A stretch of DNA of 64,000 nucleotides from Streptomyces fumanus. GTDB taxonomy: Bacteria; Actinomycetota; Actinomycetes; Streptomycetales; Streptomycetaceae. Position 1 is the stretch's first letter, and every line of letters begins with the position of its first letter. The stretch spans positions 682,001 through 746,000 of the forward strand of contig NZ_BNBI01000001.1 of NCBI RefSeq assembly GCF_014655295.1. Direction: 5' to 3'. Shown here in pieces: positions 1 to 7,829 of this stretch. Made by a program: the position numbers and the translations under genes. The notes under the pieces are model-generated. The model searched no databases. It was not told where the DNA came from and saw nothing but the letters and a program-made list of their open reading frames with translations.

Positions 1-2
1 TG

Positions 3-536
3 CTGGGCCTCGCCCGCGACCTGGGCGCCCCGTACGTCCGGGTCTTCCCCGGCGGCGGCGACCTGAGCCCCGAGGAGGCCGACGCGACGGCCGCGCGGCG
101 GCTGGGCACGGCCGCCGAGGAGGCCACCGACGCGGGGGTGCGGATCCTGCTGGAGACCCATGACTCGCACCGCACCGGCGCCGACGCGATGCGCGTCCTC
201 GGCCTGGTCGGCCACCGGCAGGCCGGTGCCGTGTGGGACGTGATGCACACCTGGCTGGGCGGTGAGCAGCCGTTAAACTCCTTCGCGGCCCTCTCCCCCC
301 ACCTGGGCTACCTCCAGGTCAAGGACATCGCCTCCGCCGAGGACACCACGCCGCTGCCGCTGGGCGCCGGGGTGCTGCCGCTCGCCGAGTGCGTGGACGT
401 GCTCGCCCGGCACGACTGGGAGGGCTGGCTGTGCTGGGAGTACGAGAAGCGGTGGTACGAGGACGCCGCCCCGCTGCCCGGGCTGCTGGACGCGGGGCGC
501 CGCCACCTGGACAAGCTGCTGAGCGAGGCCGCGTGA
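3..536 (+). CDS. Sugar phosphate isomerase/epimerase, C-terminal part
   Basis: The gene enters from the left edge already in frame, so its start is outside the window; 177 residues are visible. The sequence fits the C-terminal two thirds of the AP-endonuclease-family-2 TIM-barrel fold of sugar phosphate isomerases/epimerases (hydroxypyruvate isomerase or xylose isomerase-like). Typical strands are visible: 'ILLETHDSH' and 'VWDVMHTW' with metal-ligand type E, H and D residues, then 'YLQVKDI', and a final 'WLCWEYEKRW' with a conserved Glu. The substrate cannot be told from this part. A rare TTA leucine codon lies at 273-275 (PLNS context), so translation may depend on the bldA tRNA and be growth-phase controlled. 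The family is clear; the exact reaction is unknown. Confidence 0.85.
   Translation: MGLARDLGAPYVRVFPGGGDLSPEEADATAARRLGTAAEEATDAGVRILLETHDSHRTGADAMRVLGLVGHRQAGAVWDVMHTWLGGEQPLNSFAALSPHLGYLQVKDIASAEDTTPLPLGAGVLPLAECVDVLARHDWEGWLCWEYEKRWYEDAAPLPGLLDAGRRHLDKLLSEAA
273..275 (+). promoter_or_regulatory. TTA (bldA-type) leucine codon in the isomerase gene
   Basis: The codon TTA is in frame (CCG TTA AAC, Pro-Leu-Asn). TTA is very rare in Streptomyces and is read only by the bldA tRNA, so it often marks late or developmental control. The only other TTA codon I noticed in a gene here is in adpA. Confidence 0.8.
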
Positions 537-588
537 TCCGACGCGCGTGAACGGACCCGGCTTGCCTGGGTAATACCCGCCCCGGCGT

Positions 589-1638
589 TCACTGGCCGCG
601 GCGCGGCCCCGGCACCGGGCCGGTGTAGGCGGGGTGCCGGCCGCGCAGGCGGCGGTTGTCGCTGATCACGTACGTCTTCATGGTGCGCTCGGCGCGCTGC
701 GGTACGGGGCCCGGCGGGCGGACGCCGGGCGGCACGGCGGCCTCGGGGCCCGCCGGGTCCGGCACCGCCTCCGGCTCCTGCTCCGCCCCGGCCGGCTGCT
801 CCGGCTCGGCCCCCGCCCGGTGCCGGGGCGCCGTCCGCCGGGGCGGGCGGGTCAGGGTGATCTGGCGCACGAGCTGCTGGAAGCAGGCCAGGGCGGCGAG
901 CCCCGGCAGGCCCGCGGCGGCGACGTCGATGACGGTGCCCGGCGCCTGGACCACGCAGAGGAAGACCGAGATCAGCGAGAAGACCAGGACCACGCACCAG
1001 GAGTGCACGGCCCGGCGCTGGTGCAGCGCCGCCCGCAGCACGGAGAGCGAGGCCACCAGCCAGGGCCCGAAGACCAGCAGCGGCCACCAGGACACCACCC
1101 CGGACTGGAGCCGGGTCAGGGCGACGACGCGCAGCGGGTCGTAGGCGACCACGCCGCTGAGCAGGCTCACCGCGGAGGCGATGACGGTGGCGAGGGCGGC
1201 GGTGAGGTAACTGACGGCGTCCAGTCCGCGCGGGCGGCGGCGCTCGCGCACCCTGCGGTGGCTGGGGGCGGCGTCCCGCAGGGGCGGCAGCTCCGCGGTG
1301 ATCTCCTGGAGGTTGTCCAGCGGGCTGCCGGGCGCGGGGGCCGCCGCCGGGGTCTCGCCGGGCGCCGGGGGGAGGTCCGGGCCGCGGTCCGCGAGGGCGT
1401 CCTGGAGCATGAAGGCCAGTTCCTCGGCCGGGTCCCAGGACATGTCCGGGACCAGCGGCGGGGTGGCGTACTCGGGGGCGGGGGCGGGGGCGGGGGCGGC
1501 GCGGTGCCGGCCGTCGCCGGGCGGGAAGTCGTAAGTGCCGAGGGGGTGCGGGTCCGGGAATTGCGGACGGTATGCGGATTCCTCGCCGTACATGATGCGA
1601 CCCCGGTCATTCCGCCCGCGAGAACGCGGGCCGCTCAT
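589..1638 (-). CDS. DUF2637 family membrane protein
   Basis: The protein is up to 349 residues. Residues 1-130 are low-complexity and Pro/Ala/Glu-rich, including an Ala-Pro repeat. The middle part (about 140-255) has four predicted membrane segments, beginning near 'GLDAVSYLTAALATVIAS' and ending near 'LPGLAALACFQQLVRQ', and matches the DUF2637 family common in Streptomyces. A basic Pro-rich tail follows. DUF2637 proteins are related to the spread proteins (SpdB type) of Streptomyces plasmids, but chromosomal copies have no established function. The ATG at 1638 has only a poor, too-close ribosome site; the ATG at 1593 (Met16) is a plausible alternative start. It is transcribed alone. Confidence 0.75.
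   Translation of the reverse strand: MSGPRSRGRNDRGRIMYGEESAYRPQFPDPHPLGTYDFPPGDGRHRAAPAPAPAPEYATPPLVPDMSWDPAEELAFMLQDALADRGPDLPPAPGETPAAAPAPGSPLDNLQEITAELPPLRDAAPSHRRVRERRRPRGLDAVSYLTAALATVIASAVSLLSGVVAYDPLRVVALTRLQSGVVSWWPLLVFGPWLVASLSVLRAALHQRRAVHSWCVVLVFSLISVFLCVVQAPGTVIDVAAAGLPGLAALACFQQLVRQITLTRPPRRTAPRHRAGAEPEQPAGAEQEPEAVPDPAGPEAAVPPGVRPPGPVPQRAERTMKTYVISDNRRLRGRHPAYTGPVPGPRRGQ
1474..1497 (+). repeat. Hexanucleotide repeat, four G5 tracts with single-C spacers
   Basis: GGGGGC occurs about four times in a row. It lies inside the DUF2637 gene, whose message reads the complementary strand as an Ala-Pro repeat. The G-rich strand is the template strand and has the pattern of a short-loop G-quadruplex. 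Confidence 0.7.
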
Positions 1639-1842
1639 TCACTTCGCGTGCGATCCGACCCGGTTCTCCGCATGCCACGAGAAGCCGGCCCCCCTCAGTC
1701 ACCTTGGTCATGTTCCGACTAACGCGACCGCGAACCCGCTGGGTACGTGGCACACGAGTGAATGACCGGCCGGACAAGTCCTATCGATGGGCCGATAACA
1801 CAGCACTTATGGGATGAGCGGGAAGGCCGTGTTCTCGTGTGT
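1639..1842. other. 204-nt spacer without a recognised gene
   Basis: This spacer separates the start of the DUF2637 gene (reads left) from the 3' end of the EamA gene (also reads left). It should hold the DUF2637 promoter. I see no convincing hairpin terminator or operator. Confidence 0.4.
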
Positions 1843-2790
1843 CTATGGGGTTGCCTTTCCGGTGGCCGCCGCCTGGAGTTCCGGCCCCTTTGTTCGTGGT
1901 CGCGGCCCGGTTCCGGTGGGCCTGTCCGCCGGGCGGTGCCGGGGGGTCACCGAGGTCAGTGCCACGCCGCCGACCAGCAGGGCCGCCGCGCACCAGCGCA
2001 GCGGGGAGACCGGCTCGCCGAGGAACAGGGCCGCCGACGACATGCCGAAGACCGGGACCAGCAGGGAGAACGGGGCGACCGCGGAGGCCGGGTGGCGGCG
2101 CAGCAGCCAGCCCCAGGCGCCGAAGCCGAAGACGGTGGCGACCCAGGCGACGAAGAGGACCGTGCCCGCGCCCTGCCAGTCCAGCGCGCGCAGCGCCGCC
2201 AGGTCCCGGTCGGCCCCCTCCGTGAGCAGGGACAGGCCGAGCAGCGGCAGGACCGGGACGGTGCTCACCCACACCATGAAGTTCAGCGCGTCCGGCGGCG
2301 CCGCCCGGCGGGTCAGGACGTTGGACACGCCCCAGCAGAACGCCGCCGCGACCACCAGCGCGAAGGCGCCCAGCGGGCCCGAGGCGCCCTCGTCGACCGC
2401 CGCGACGGCGATGCCGGCGAGGGCGACCAGCATGCCCGCCGCCCGTATCCGGGTGGGCCGTTCGCCCAGGACGGCGGCGGCGATGACGGCGGTGAACACC
2501 GCCTGCACCTGGAGCACCAGGGAGGTCAGCCCGGCCGGCATGCCCGCGTCCATGCCGTAGAAGACCAGGCCGAACTTGGCCACGCCCAGGGCGAGTCCGA
2601 CCGCCACGATCCACTTCCAGGCCACCTTGGGGCGGCCGACCAGGAACACCGCGGGCAGCGCCGCCACCAGGAAGCGCAGGGCGGAGAAGAGCAGCGGCGG
2701 GAAGTGGCCGAGGCCGATCTCGATGACGGTGAAGTTCACGCCCCACACGGCGGCGACGAGAACGGCGAGGAAGAGATGTGACGGTCGCAT
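1843..2790 (-). CDS. EamA/DMT-family exporter
   Basis: The 315-residue protein has about ten hydrophobic segments arranged as two EamA repeats (about residues 5-138 and 150-285). This is the usual architecture of drug/metabolite transporters such as RhaT/YdcZ-like amino-acid or metabolite exporters. Signature stretches are 'AAVWGVNFTVIEIGL' at the N-terminus and 'FGAWGWLLRRHPAS' with 'FLGEP' in the second repeat. The substrate is unknown. The gene is divergent from a LysR regulator with about 90 nt between starts, so that regulator probably controls it. The tail after residue 290 is basic and Pro-rich and may be cytosolic. Confidence 0.9.
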   Translation of the reverse strand: MRPSHLFLAVLVAAVWGVNFTVIEIGLGHFPPLLFSALRFLVAALPAVFLVGRPKVAWKWIVAVGLALGVAKFGLVFYGMDAGMPAGLTSLVLQVQAVFTAVIAAAVLGERPTRIRAAGMLVALAGIAVAAVDEGASGPLGAFALVVAAAFCWGVSNVLTRRAAPPDALNFMVWVSTVPVLPLLGLSLLTEGADRDLAALRALDWQGAGTVLFVAWVATVFGFGAWGWLLRRHPASAVAPFSLLVPVFGMSSAALFLGEPVSPLRWCAAALLVGGVALTSVTPRHRPADRPTGTGPRPRTKGPELQAAATGKATP

Positions 2791-2880
2791 GCGTCGAGGA
2801 TCACCTTCCCCGACCGTGAAGCACTAGCGATGATTGCTGCACTGTCGGATGAAGCAACGCTGAACGAACGAGGGGTCCTC

Positions 2881-3798
2881 ATGCTCGACCTCCAGCGGCT
2901 GCGCGCCCTGCACGCGGTCGCCGTGCACGGCACGGTCGGGGCCGCCGCCACCGCGCTCGGCTACACGCCGTCCGCCGTGTCCCAGCAGATCGCCAAGCTG
3001 GAACGGGAGACCCGTACCGTGCTGCTGGAACGGGCGGGCCGGGGCGTCCGGCTCACCGACGAGGCGCGGCAACTCGCCGAGACCGCGCGGGAGTTGCTGG
3101 CGATCGTGGAGCGGGCGGAGACCGAGCTGGAGGAGCGGCGGGGGCGGCCGGCCGGGAAGCTGACCATCGCGGCGTTCGCGTCGGCGGCGCGCGGACTGCT
3201 GCCCGCCGTGCTCGCCGACCTCGCCCGCCGGCACCCCGCGCTGGACACCCGGCTCACCGAGGTCGACCCGCACCTCTCCGTCGACCTGGTCGCCAAGGGG
3301 GCCGTCGACCTGGTGGTGGCGCACGACTGGGACATCGCGCCGCTGCCCGCGCCGGCCGGGGTGGAGCAGGCGGCCATCGGCGACGACCTGTGCGACCTGC
3401 TGGTCCCGGAGGGGCACCCGTTCGCCGGGCGGGCGGCGGTACGGCGGGAGGAGCTGGGCGGCGAGCGGTGGATCTGCCAGCCGCCCGGCCGGGTCTGCCA
3501 CGACTGGCTCCAGCGCACCCTGCGCGCCGCCGGGCACGAACCGGACATCGTCCACCAGGCCGACGAGAACCCGACGCTGGTGGCGCTGGTCGCCGCCGGG
3601 CTCGGCGTGGCGCTGATCCCCCGCCTCGGGCGCGGGCCGCTGCCCGCGGGGGTGGTGGAGGTGCCGCTGGACCCGATGCCGGTGCGGCACCTGTACGCCC
3701 TGTGGCGCACGGGCGCGGCCCGCCGCCCGGCCATCGCCGAGACCGTGCGGTCGCTGCGCGCGCACTGGCCGGCGGCGGCCTCCCACCCACGCGCCTGA
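2881..3798 (+). CDS. LysR-family transcriptional regulator
   Basis: The 305-residue protein has an N-terminal winged helix-turn-helix (residues about 3-62, 'GAAATALGYTPSAVSQQIAKLE') and a C-terminal periplasmic-binding-like effector domain (about 90-290). I chose the ATG at 2881 because GAGGGG lies just upstream and the family's typical N-terminus ('MLDLQRLRALHAVAVHG') begins there; an in-frame start at 2830 would add 17 unlikely residues. The gene is divergent from the EamA exporter, the common LysR/target layout. The effector is unknown. Confidence 0.92.
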   Translation: MLDLQRLRALHAVAVHGTVGAAATALGYTPSAVSQQIAKLERETRTVLLERAGRGVRLTDEARQLAETARELLAIVERAETELEERRGRPAGKLTIAAFASAARGLLPAVLADLARRHPALDTRLTEVDPHLSVDLVAKGAVDLVVAHDWDIAPLPAPAGVEQAAIGDDLCDLLVPEGHPFAGRAAVRREELGGERWICQPPGRVCHDWLQRTLRAAGHEPDIVHQADENPTLVALVAAGLGVALIPRLGRGPLPAGVVEVPLDPMPVRHLYALWRTGAARRPAIAETVRSLRAHWPAAASHPRA

Positions 3799-3804
3799 CA
3801 CCCC

Positions 3805-3827
3805 GGGCCGACCCCGCCCCTCGGCCT
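3805..3827 (+). terminator. Weak hairpin after the LysR gene
   Basis: GGCCGA at 3806-3811 pairs with TCGGCC at 3821-3826 around a 9-nt loop, just downstream of the LysR stop codon. The stem is short and there is no U-tract. Confidence 0.35.
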
Positions 3828-3837
3828 GTGCGTTCCC

Positions 3838-3866
3838 TTGACTGGCAGAAACTTCCCGGATATTGG
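3838..3866 (+). promoter_or_regulatory. Candidate promoter of the GH3 gene
   Basis: TTGACT at 3838-3843 is followed 17 nt later by TATTGG at 3861-3866, a reasonable housekeeping-type -35/-10 pair. It lies about 45 nt before the GTG start of the glycosidase gene. A long inverted repeat (3848-3884) sits on top of it. Confidence 0.5.
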
Positions 3867-3884
3867 TGACACCTCGGAAGTTTC
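3848..3884. promoter_or_regulatory. Inverted repeat GAAACTTCC-N19-GGAAGTTTC over the GH3 promoter
   Basis: Two perfect 9-bp arms, GAAACTTCC at 3848-3856 and GGAAGTTTC at 3876-3884, are separated by 19 nt holding the smaller near-palindrome GGTGACACC. The left arm lies between the presumed -35 and -10 boxes and the right arm just after the -10, the expected place for a repressor. The arms resemble the GAAANTTTC-type boxes known at Streptomyces glycosidase genes. The cognate regulator is not identified. Confidence 0.55.
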
Positions 3885-3911
3885 CTTCACCGGCCTCCGG
3901 AAGGAGCGCAC

Positions 3912-5759
3912 GTGCCCGACAGCAGCACGGGAAGCACCGGAAACACCGCCCGGCCCGCCAGACGCACGGTCCTCGCGGCCGGCGCGGGCGTCACCGCGGC
4001 GCTGGCCGCCGGCGGCACCGCGTCCGCCCGGCCCGCCGCCCCCGCCGACGACGAGCGGCTCCGCTCCCTCATCTCCCGGATGAGCCTGGAGGAGAAGGTC
4101 GGCCAGCTCTTCGTGATGCGGGTCTACGGCCACTCCGCCACCGACCCCGACCAGGCCGACATCGACGCCAACCTCGCGGAGATCGGTGTGCGCACCGCCG
4201 CCGAGCTGATCGCCAGGTACCGGGTCGGCGGCATCATCTACTTCGCCTGGGCGCACAACACCCGCGACCCCCGGCAGATCGCCGCCCTGTCCAACGGCAT
4301 CCAGCGGGCGTCCCTGGCCCAGCAGCGCGGGCTGCCCGTGCTGATCTCCACCGACCAGGAGCACGGCATAGTGGCCCGGGTGGGCGAGCCGGCCACGCTG
4401 TTCCCCGGCGCCATGGCGATCGGCGCGGGACGCTCCCGGGCCGACGCCCGGACCCTCGGCCGGATCGCGGGCGCCGAGCTGCGCGCGATGGGCATCCGCC
4501 AGGACTACGCCCCGGTCGCCGACGTGAACGTGAACCCGGCCAACCCGGTGATCGGCGTCCGCTCCTTCGGCGCCGACCCGCGGGCCGTGGCCTCGCTGGT
4601 GGCGGCCGAGGTGACCGGGTACCAGGGGTCGGGGGTCGCCGCCTGCGCCAAGCACTTCCCCGGGCACGGGGACACCGCCGTCGACAGCCACACCGGCTTT
4701 CCCGTCATCACGCACAGCCGGGCACAGTGGGAGGAGCTGGACGCCCCGCCGTTCCGGGCGGCGATCGCGGCCGGCATCGACTCCATCATGACCGCCCACC
4801 TCATGGTCCCCGCGCTCGACGACTCCGGTGACCCCGCCACCCTCTCCCGCCCCATCCTCACCGGCTTGCTCCGCGAGGAACTGGGCTACGACGGGGTCGT
4901 GGTCACCGACTCCCTCGGCATGGAGGGCGTGCGCACCAAGTACGGCGACGCCCGGGTGCCGGTGCTGGCCCTGAAGGCGGGCGTCGACCAGCTCCTCAAC
5001 CCGCCCGACCTGGACCTGGCCTGGAACGCCGTGCTGACGGCCGTACGGAACGGGGAACTCACCGAGGCCCGCCTTGAGGAATCGATCCTGCGGGTGCTGC
5101 GGCTGAAGGCGAAGCTGGGTCTGTTCCGGGACCCGTACACCACCGCGCGGGCGGTGGACCGGACCGTCGGCACCCGCGCTCATCTGGCGGCGGCCGACCG
5201 TATCGCCGAGCGGACGACGACCCTGCTGGTCAACGAGGGGCACCTGCTGCCGCTGTCCCGGCGGCGGACGCCGAGGCTGCTCGTGGTGGGCGCCGACCCG
5301 GCCTCCCCGTCCGGCACCACCGGCCCGCCGACCGCGGTGCTCGCGGGCGCCCTCACCGAACTGGGCTTCACCGCCACCGCCCTGTCCACCGGCACCGCCC
5401 CCGGCTCCGCCACCGTCGCCCGCGCGGTCGCGGCGGCCGGTGACGCGGACGCGGTGGTCGTCGCCACCTACAACGTCACCGCTTCCAGCGGCCAGCGCAC
5501 CCTCGTACGGGAACTGCTCGGCACCGGCAAGCCCGTCGTCGCGGTCGCCGTCCGCAACCCCTACGACGTGGCCCGGTTGCCCGGCGTGCCGGCCGTGCTG
5601 GCCGCCTACTCCTGGACCGACGTGGAGGTGCGGGCGGCGGCCCGGGTGATCGCCGGGCGGGCGGAGCCGCGCGGCAGGCTGCCGGTGCCGGTGGTGCGGG
5701 CGGACGATCCGGCGACGGTGCTGTACCCGGTCGGGTACGGGCTGACGTACCGGAGGTGA
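3912..5759 (+). CDS. Exported GH3 beta-N-acetylglucosaminidase
   Basis: The 615-residue protein is predicted to remove terminal N-acetylglucosamine from chitin or cell-wall fragments outside the cell. A twin-arginine signal (Arg17-Arg18, 'RRTVLAAGAG') ends near an Ala-rich cleavage region at about residue 40. The GH3 barrel carries the NagZ-type loop 'KHFPGHGDT' (His248) followed by Asp258-Ser-His260, which matches the Asp-His acid/base dyad, and 'VVTDSLGMEG' with the likely nucleophile Asp333. A C-terminal alpha/beta domain follows (about 430-612), so it is longer than single-domain NagZ. Length and architecture fit the S. coelicolor SCO2758 enzyme. The start is GTG with AAGGAG upstream. An inverted repeat overlaps its promoter. 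Confidence 0.92.
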   Translation: MPDSSTGSTGNTARPARRTVLAAGAGVTAALAAGGTASARPAAPADDERLRSLISRMSLEEKVGQLFVMRVYGHSATDPDQADIDANLAEIGVRTAAELIARYRVGGIIYFAWAHNTRDPRQIAALSNGIQRASLAQQRGLPVLISTDQEHGIVARVGEPATLFPGAMAIGAGRSRADARTLGRIAGAELRAMGIRQDYAPVADVNVNPANPVIGVRSFGADPRAVASLVAAEVTGYQGSGVAACAKHFPGHGDTAVDSHTGFPVITHSRAQWEELDAPPFRAAIAAGIDSIMTAHLMVPALDDSGDPATLSRPILTGLLREELGYDGVVVTDSLGMEGVRTKYGDARVPVLALKAGVDQLLNPPDLDLAWNAVLTAVRNGELTEARLEESILRVLRLKAKLGLFRDPYTTARAVDRTVGTRAHLAAADRIAERTTTLLVNEGHLLPLSRRRTPRLLVVGADPASPSGTTGPPTAVLAGALTELGFTATALSTGTAPGSATVARAVAAAGDADAVVVATYNVTASSGQRTLVRELLGTGKPVVAVAVRNPYDVARLPGVPAVLAAYSWTDVEVRAAARVIAGRAEPRGRLPVPVVRADDPATVLYPVGYGLTYRR

Positions 5760-5766
5760 GGGCCGT

Positions 5767-5802
5767 GCCCCGCCGGGACGGAAAGCTCCGTCCCGGCGGG
5801 GC
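5767..5802. terminator. Bidirectional terminator between GH3 and peptidase genes
   Basis: A perfect 16-bp stem (GCCCCGCCGGGACGGA at 5767-5782 with its complement at 5787-5802) with a 4-nt AAGC loop lies between two convergent genes and can serve both strands. Confidence 0.9.
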
Positions 5803-5838
5803 CGCCCGGTGTCGCGGTGGGCCGCCGCGCGGCGCCGG

Positions 5839-7263
5839 TCACGGGCGCAGGGCGGGCTCCCGCTCGATGTTCCGCTGGTCCAGCTTGGCGTCGAAGCGGG
5901 CCAGCGGCTTGGCCGCCGACGGGTTCTCCTGGACGGCGGCGGACGCGACGCCCGCCCAGTCGAGGATGCGGGCGGTGGCGAGCGCCTTCTGCTCCGGGAC
6001 CAGACCGGCGACGTTGGCGCCGTGGTTCATGCCGGGCGCGGTGAACACGTAGGAGTCACGGGCCCCCTTGCCCAGGCGGAACGGTTCGGCGCCCCACGGG
6101 TCGTTCTGCCCGTACACGAACAGCATCTGCCGGGCGTTGCGCTTGACCCACGCGTCCACGTCGTCCATCACGAACGGCTGGAACCGCATCGGGATCTCCC
6201 GGGGCACGAAGTTGCGCGGCGGCTGGTAGCCGTAGCGGATGTACTTCTTCTCGATGTGCGGGAAGTGGATGGTCGGCGCGCCGAGCTGGGTGCCGGCCTG
6301 GTAGTAGTACGGCGTGTACGGGGTCAGGCCCTGGTCGGTGTAGGCCGCGAAGCCGGAGATCGTGTCGACGGAGTCCCAGATCTCGCCGTCGGTGGCGTTC
6401 TTGGCGTCCGCCGGGATCGTGTCGCAGTCCTTCAGGGTGCTGTACTGCCAGAAGCCCCACACGTAGTCCAGGACGACGGCCTCGTAGGCGCGGTCCAGGC
6501 TGCCGATGGTGGTGAAGGTGTAGCCGTTCTCGGCGGCGTACGCCCGGTACCGCTCCTCCAGCGCGGCCCGGCGCACCAGCGCCTCGCGCTGCACCCCGTT
6601 CAGCCGGTCGCGGCACTCCTTGGTGCCGACGGTCGCGAAGAACCGGTCGTAGGCCGAGTCCTCCTTGTTCACCACGTCGTTGGGGGCGACGTAGGCGACC
6701 ACGCCGTCCATGTCACGCGGGTAGAACCGCTCGTAGTAGGTGGCCGTCATGCCGCCCTTGGAGCCGCCCGTGGAGATCCAGTTCTGGGAGTAGATCTTCT
6801 TCAGGGCGGTGAAGATGCGGTGCTGGTCGCTGGCGGCCTGCCAGATGTCCAGCTTCGACCAGTCGGCCGGCTCGGGCCGGGACGGGGTGAAGTAGCGGTA
6901 CTCCATGGACACCTGGTTGCCGTCCACGATCTGGGTCGGCTCGCGGCGGCTCGGTGTGGTGGAGACGCTGTAGCCGCCGGTGTAGAAGACCGTCGGGCGG
7001 GCGGTGTCCTTGTGCAGCACGGTGATCCGCTGCTGGAAGGTGCCCTTGGACGGGTGCCGGTGGTCGACCGGCTGGGTGTAGTTGAGCACGAAGAAGCGGT
7101 AGCCGGGGTACGGCTTCTCCTCGATCAGGCTCATCCCCGGCACGGAGAGCAGCCTGTCCTTGATGTCGGTGGCCTCCGGCTGGGCGGCGGTGGCCGCCCC
7201 GGCCGTGCTGACGGTGCCTATGAGCACGGCCAGCGCCAGCAGCCATCTGAGCGCCTTGCGCAT
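5839..7263 (-). CDS. Secreted S37-family (PS-10 type) serine aminopeptidase
   Basis: The 474-residue protein has a Sec signal peptide (residues 1 to about 27, 'ALRWLLALAVLIGTVSTAGAATAA') and an alpha/beta-hydrolase fold. The nucleophile elbow is 'GGSKGG' (Ser168). Later 'YGQNDPWGAEPF' and 'APGMNHGANV' supply the candidate Asp and His of the triad. The sequence fits the Streptomyces PS-10/S37 group of secreted prolyl- or tripeptidyl-aminopeptidases, which trim peptides outside the mycelium. I chose the ATG at 7263 because GGGGAGGG lies directly upstream; an in-frame extension to 7323 would put 20 residues before the signal peptide. It stands alone. Confidence 0.85.
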   Translation of the reverse strand: MRKALRWLLALAVLIGTVSTAGAATAAQPEATDIKDRLLSVPGMSLIEEKPYPGYRFFVLNYTQPVDHRHPSKGTFQQRITVLHKDTARPTVFYTGGYSVSTTPSRREPTQIVDGNQVSMEYRYFTPSRPEPADWSKLDIWQAASDQHRIFTALKKIYSQNWISTGGSKGGMTATYYERFYPRDMDGVVAYVAPNDVVNKEDSAYDRFFATVGTKECRDRLNGVQREALVRRAALEERYRAYAAENGYTFTTIGSLDRAYEAVVLDYVWGFWQYSTLKDCDTIPADAKNATDGEIWDSVDTISGFAAYTDQGLTPYTPYYYQAGTQLGAPTIHFPHIEKKYIRYGYQPPRNFVPREIPMRFQPFVMDDVDAWVKRNARQMLFVYGQNDPWGAEPFRLGKGARDSYVFTAPGMNHGANVAGLVPEQKALATARILDWAGVASAAVQENPSAAKPLARFDAKLDQRNIEREPALRP

Positions 7264-7360
7264 GCACCCTCCCCTGGGTATCTGACGTCCGCCGGAAGCT
7301 ATCGGAGCTTCTCGGCCACGCACCAGGGGAGCGCGCGAATCGCTGGGAGAAACCTGTGGT

Positions 7361-7750
7361 TCAGCACAGGATCCAGCCGGAGGTGACCGAGCCCCGGCCG
7401 ACCCGGCCCTCGACCCAGACGCAGCGCCGGCCGGCGTGCACGGTCACCGGCCCGGCCCGGTAGGCGTACCGGCCCTCGTCGACGACCGGCCGGCCGCCGC
7501 GCGCCCGGAGGCTGACCGACATGGTCCGCTTGGTGCCGGGCTTCTTGGGCAGGGTGACGGCGCAGAGGTACCCGCCGCGCTTGTGCACCACGACGGAGCC
7601 GGTGGAGAACGGCAGGGTGCGCACCTTGCGGCCCGGACAGGACGACGCGGCCAGCGCGTCTCGCGGCGCGGCGACGACGAGCAGCCCGGCGGCGGCCAGC
7701 AGGGCCGCGCCGAGCGCCAGTCGCCGGCGGATCACGGCGCTCCGGGTCAC
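7361..7750 (-). CDS. Small secreted protein of unknown function
   Basis: The 129-residue protein starts at GTG with GGAGGAGGGG upstream. Residues 1-34 form a clear signal peptide ending in 'DALA-AS'. The mature part of about 95 residues is basic with three cysteines (near its start, in 'GGYLCAV' and in 'GRRCVW', plus a C-terminal 'ILC' making a fourth), which could form two disulfides. I do not recognise a family. It lies between the peptidase and ABC exporter genes on the same strand, with no obvious operon link. Confidence 0.7.
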   Translation of the reverse strand: MTRSAVIRRRLALGAALLAAAGLLVVAAPRDALAASSCPGRKVRTLPFSTGSVVVHKRGGYLCAVTLPKKPGTKRTMSVSLRARGGRPVVDEGRYAYRAGPVTVHAGRRCVWVEGRVGRGSVTSGWILC

Positions 7751-7829
7751 GGGGACCCCTCCTCCGTTCGGCGGTCACGGGCGTACGGCTGTACGGACGC
7801 ACGGCACCGGTCGCACGGTTGCGCGAGGG

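Noticed and set aside
589..1638. DUF2637 protein as a sign of an integrated conjugative plasmid
   Set aside because: No traB, rep, integrase or attachment site is nearby, and chromosomal DUF2637 genes are common in Streptomyces.
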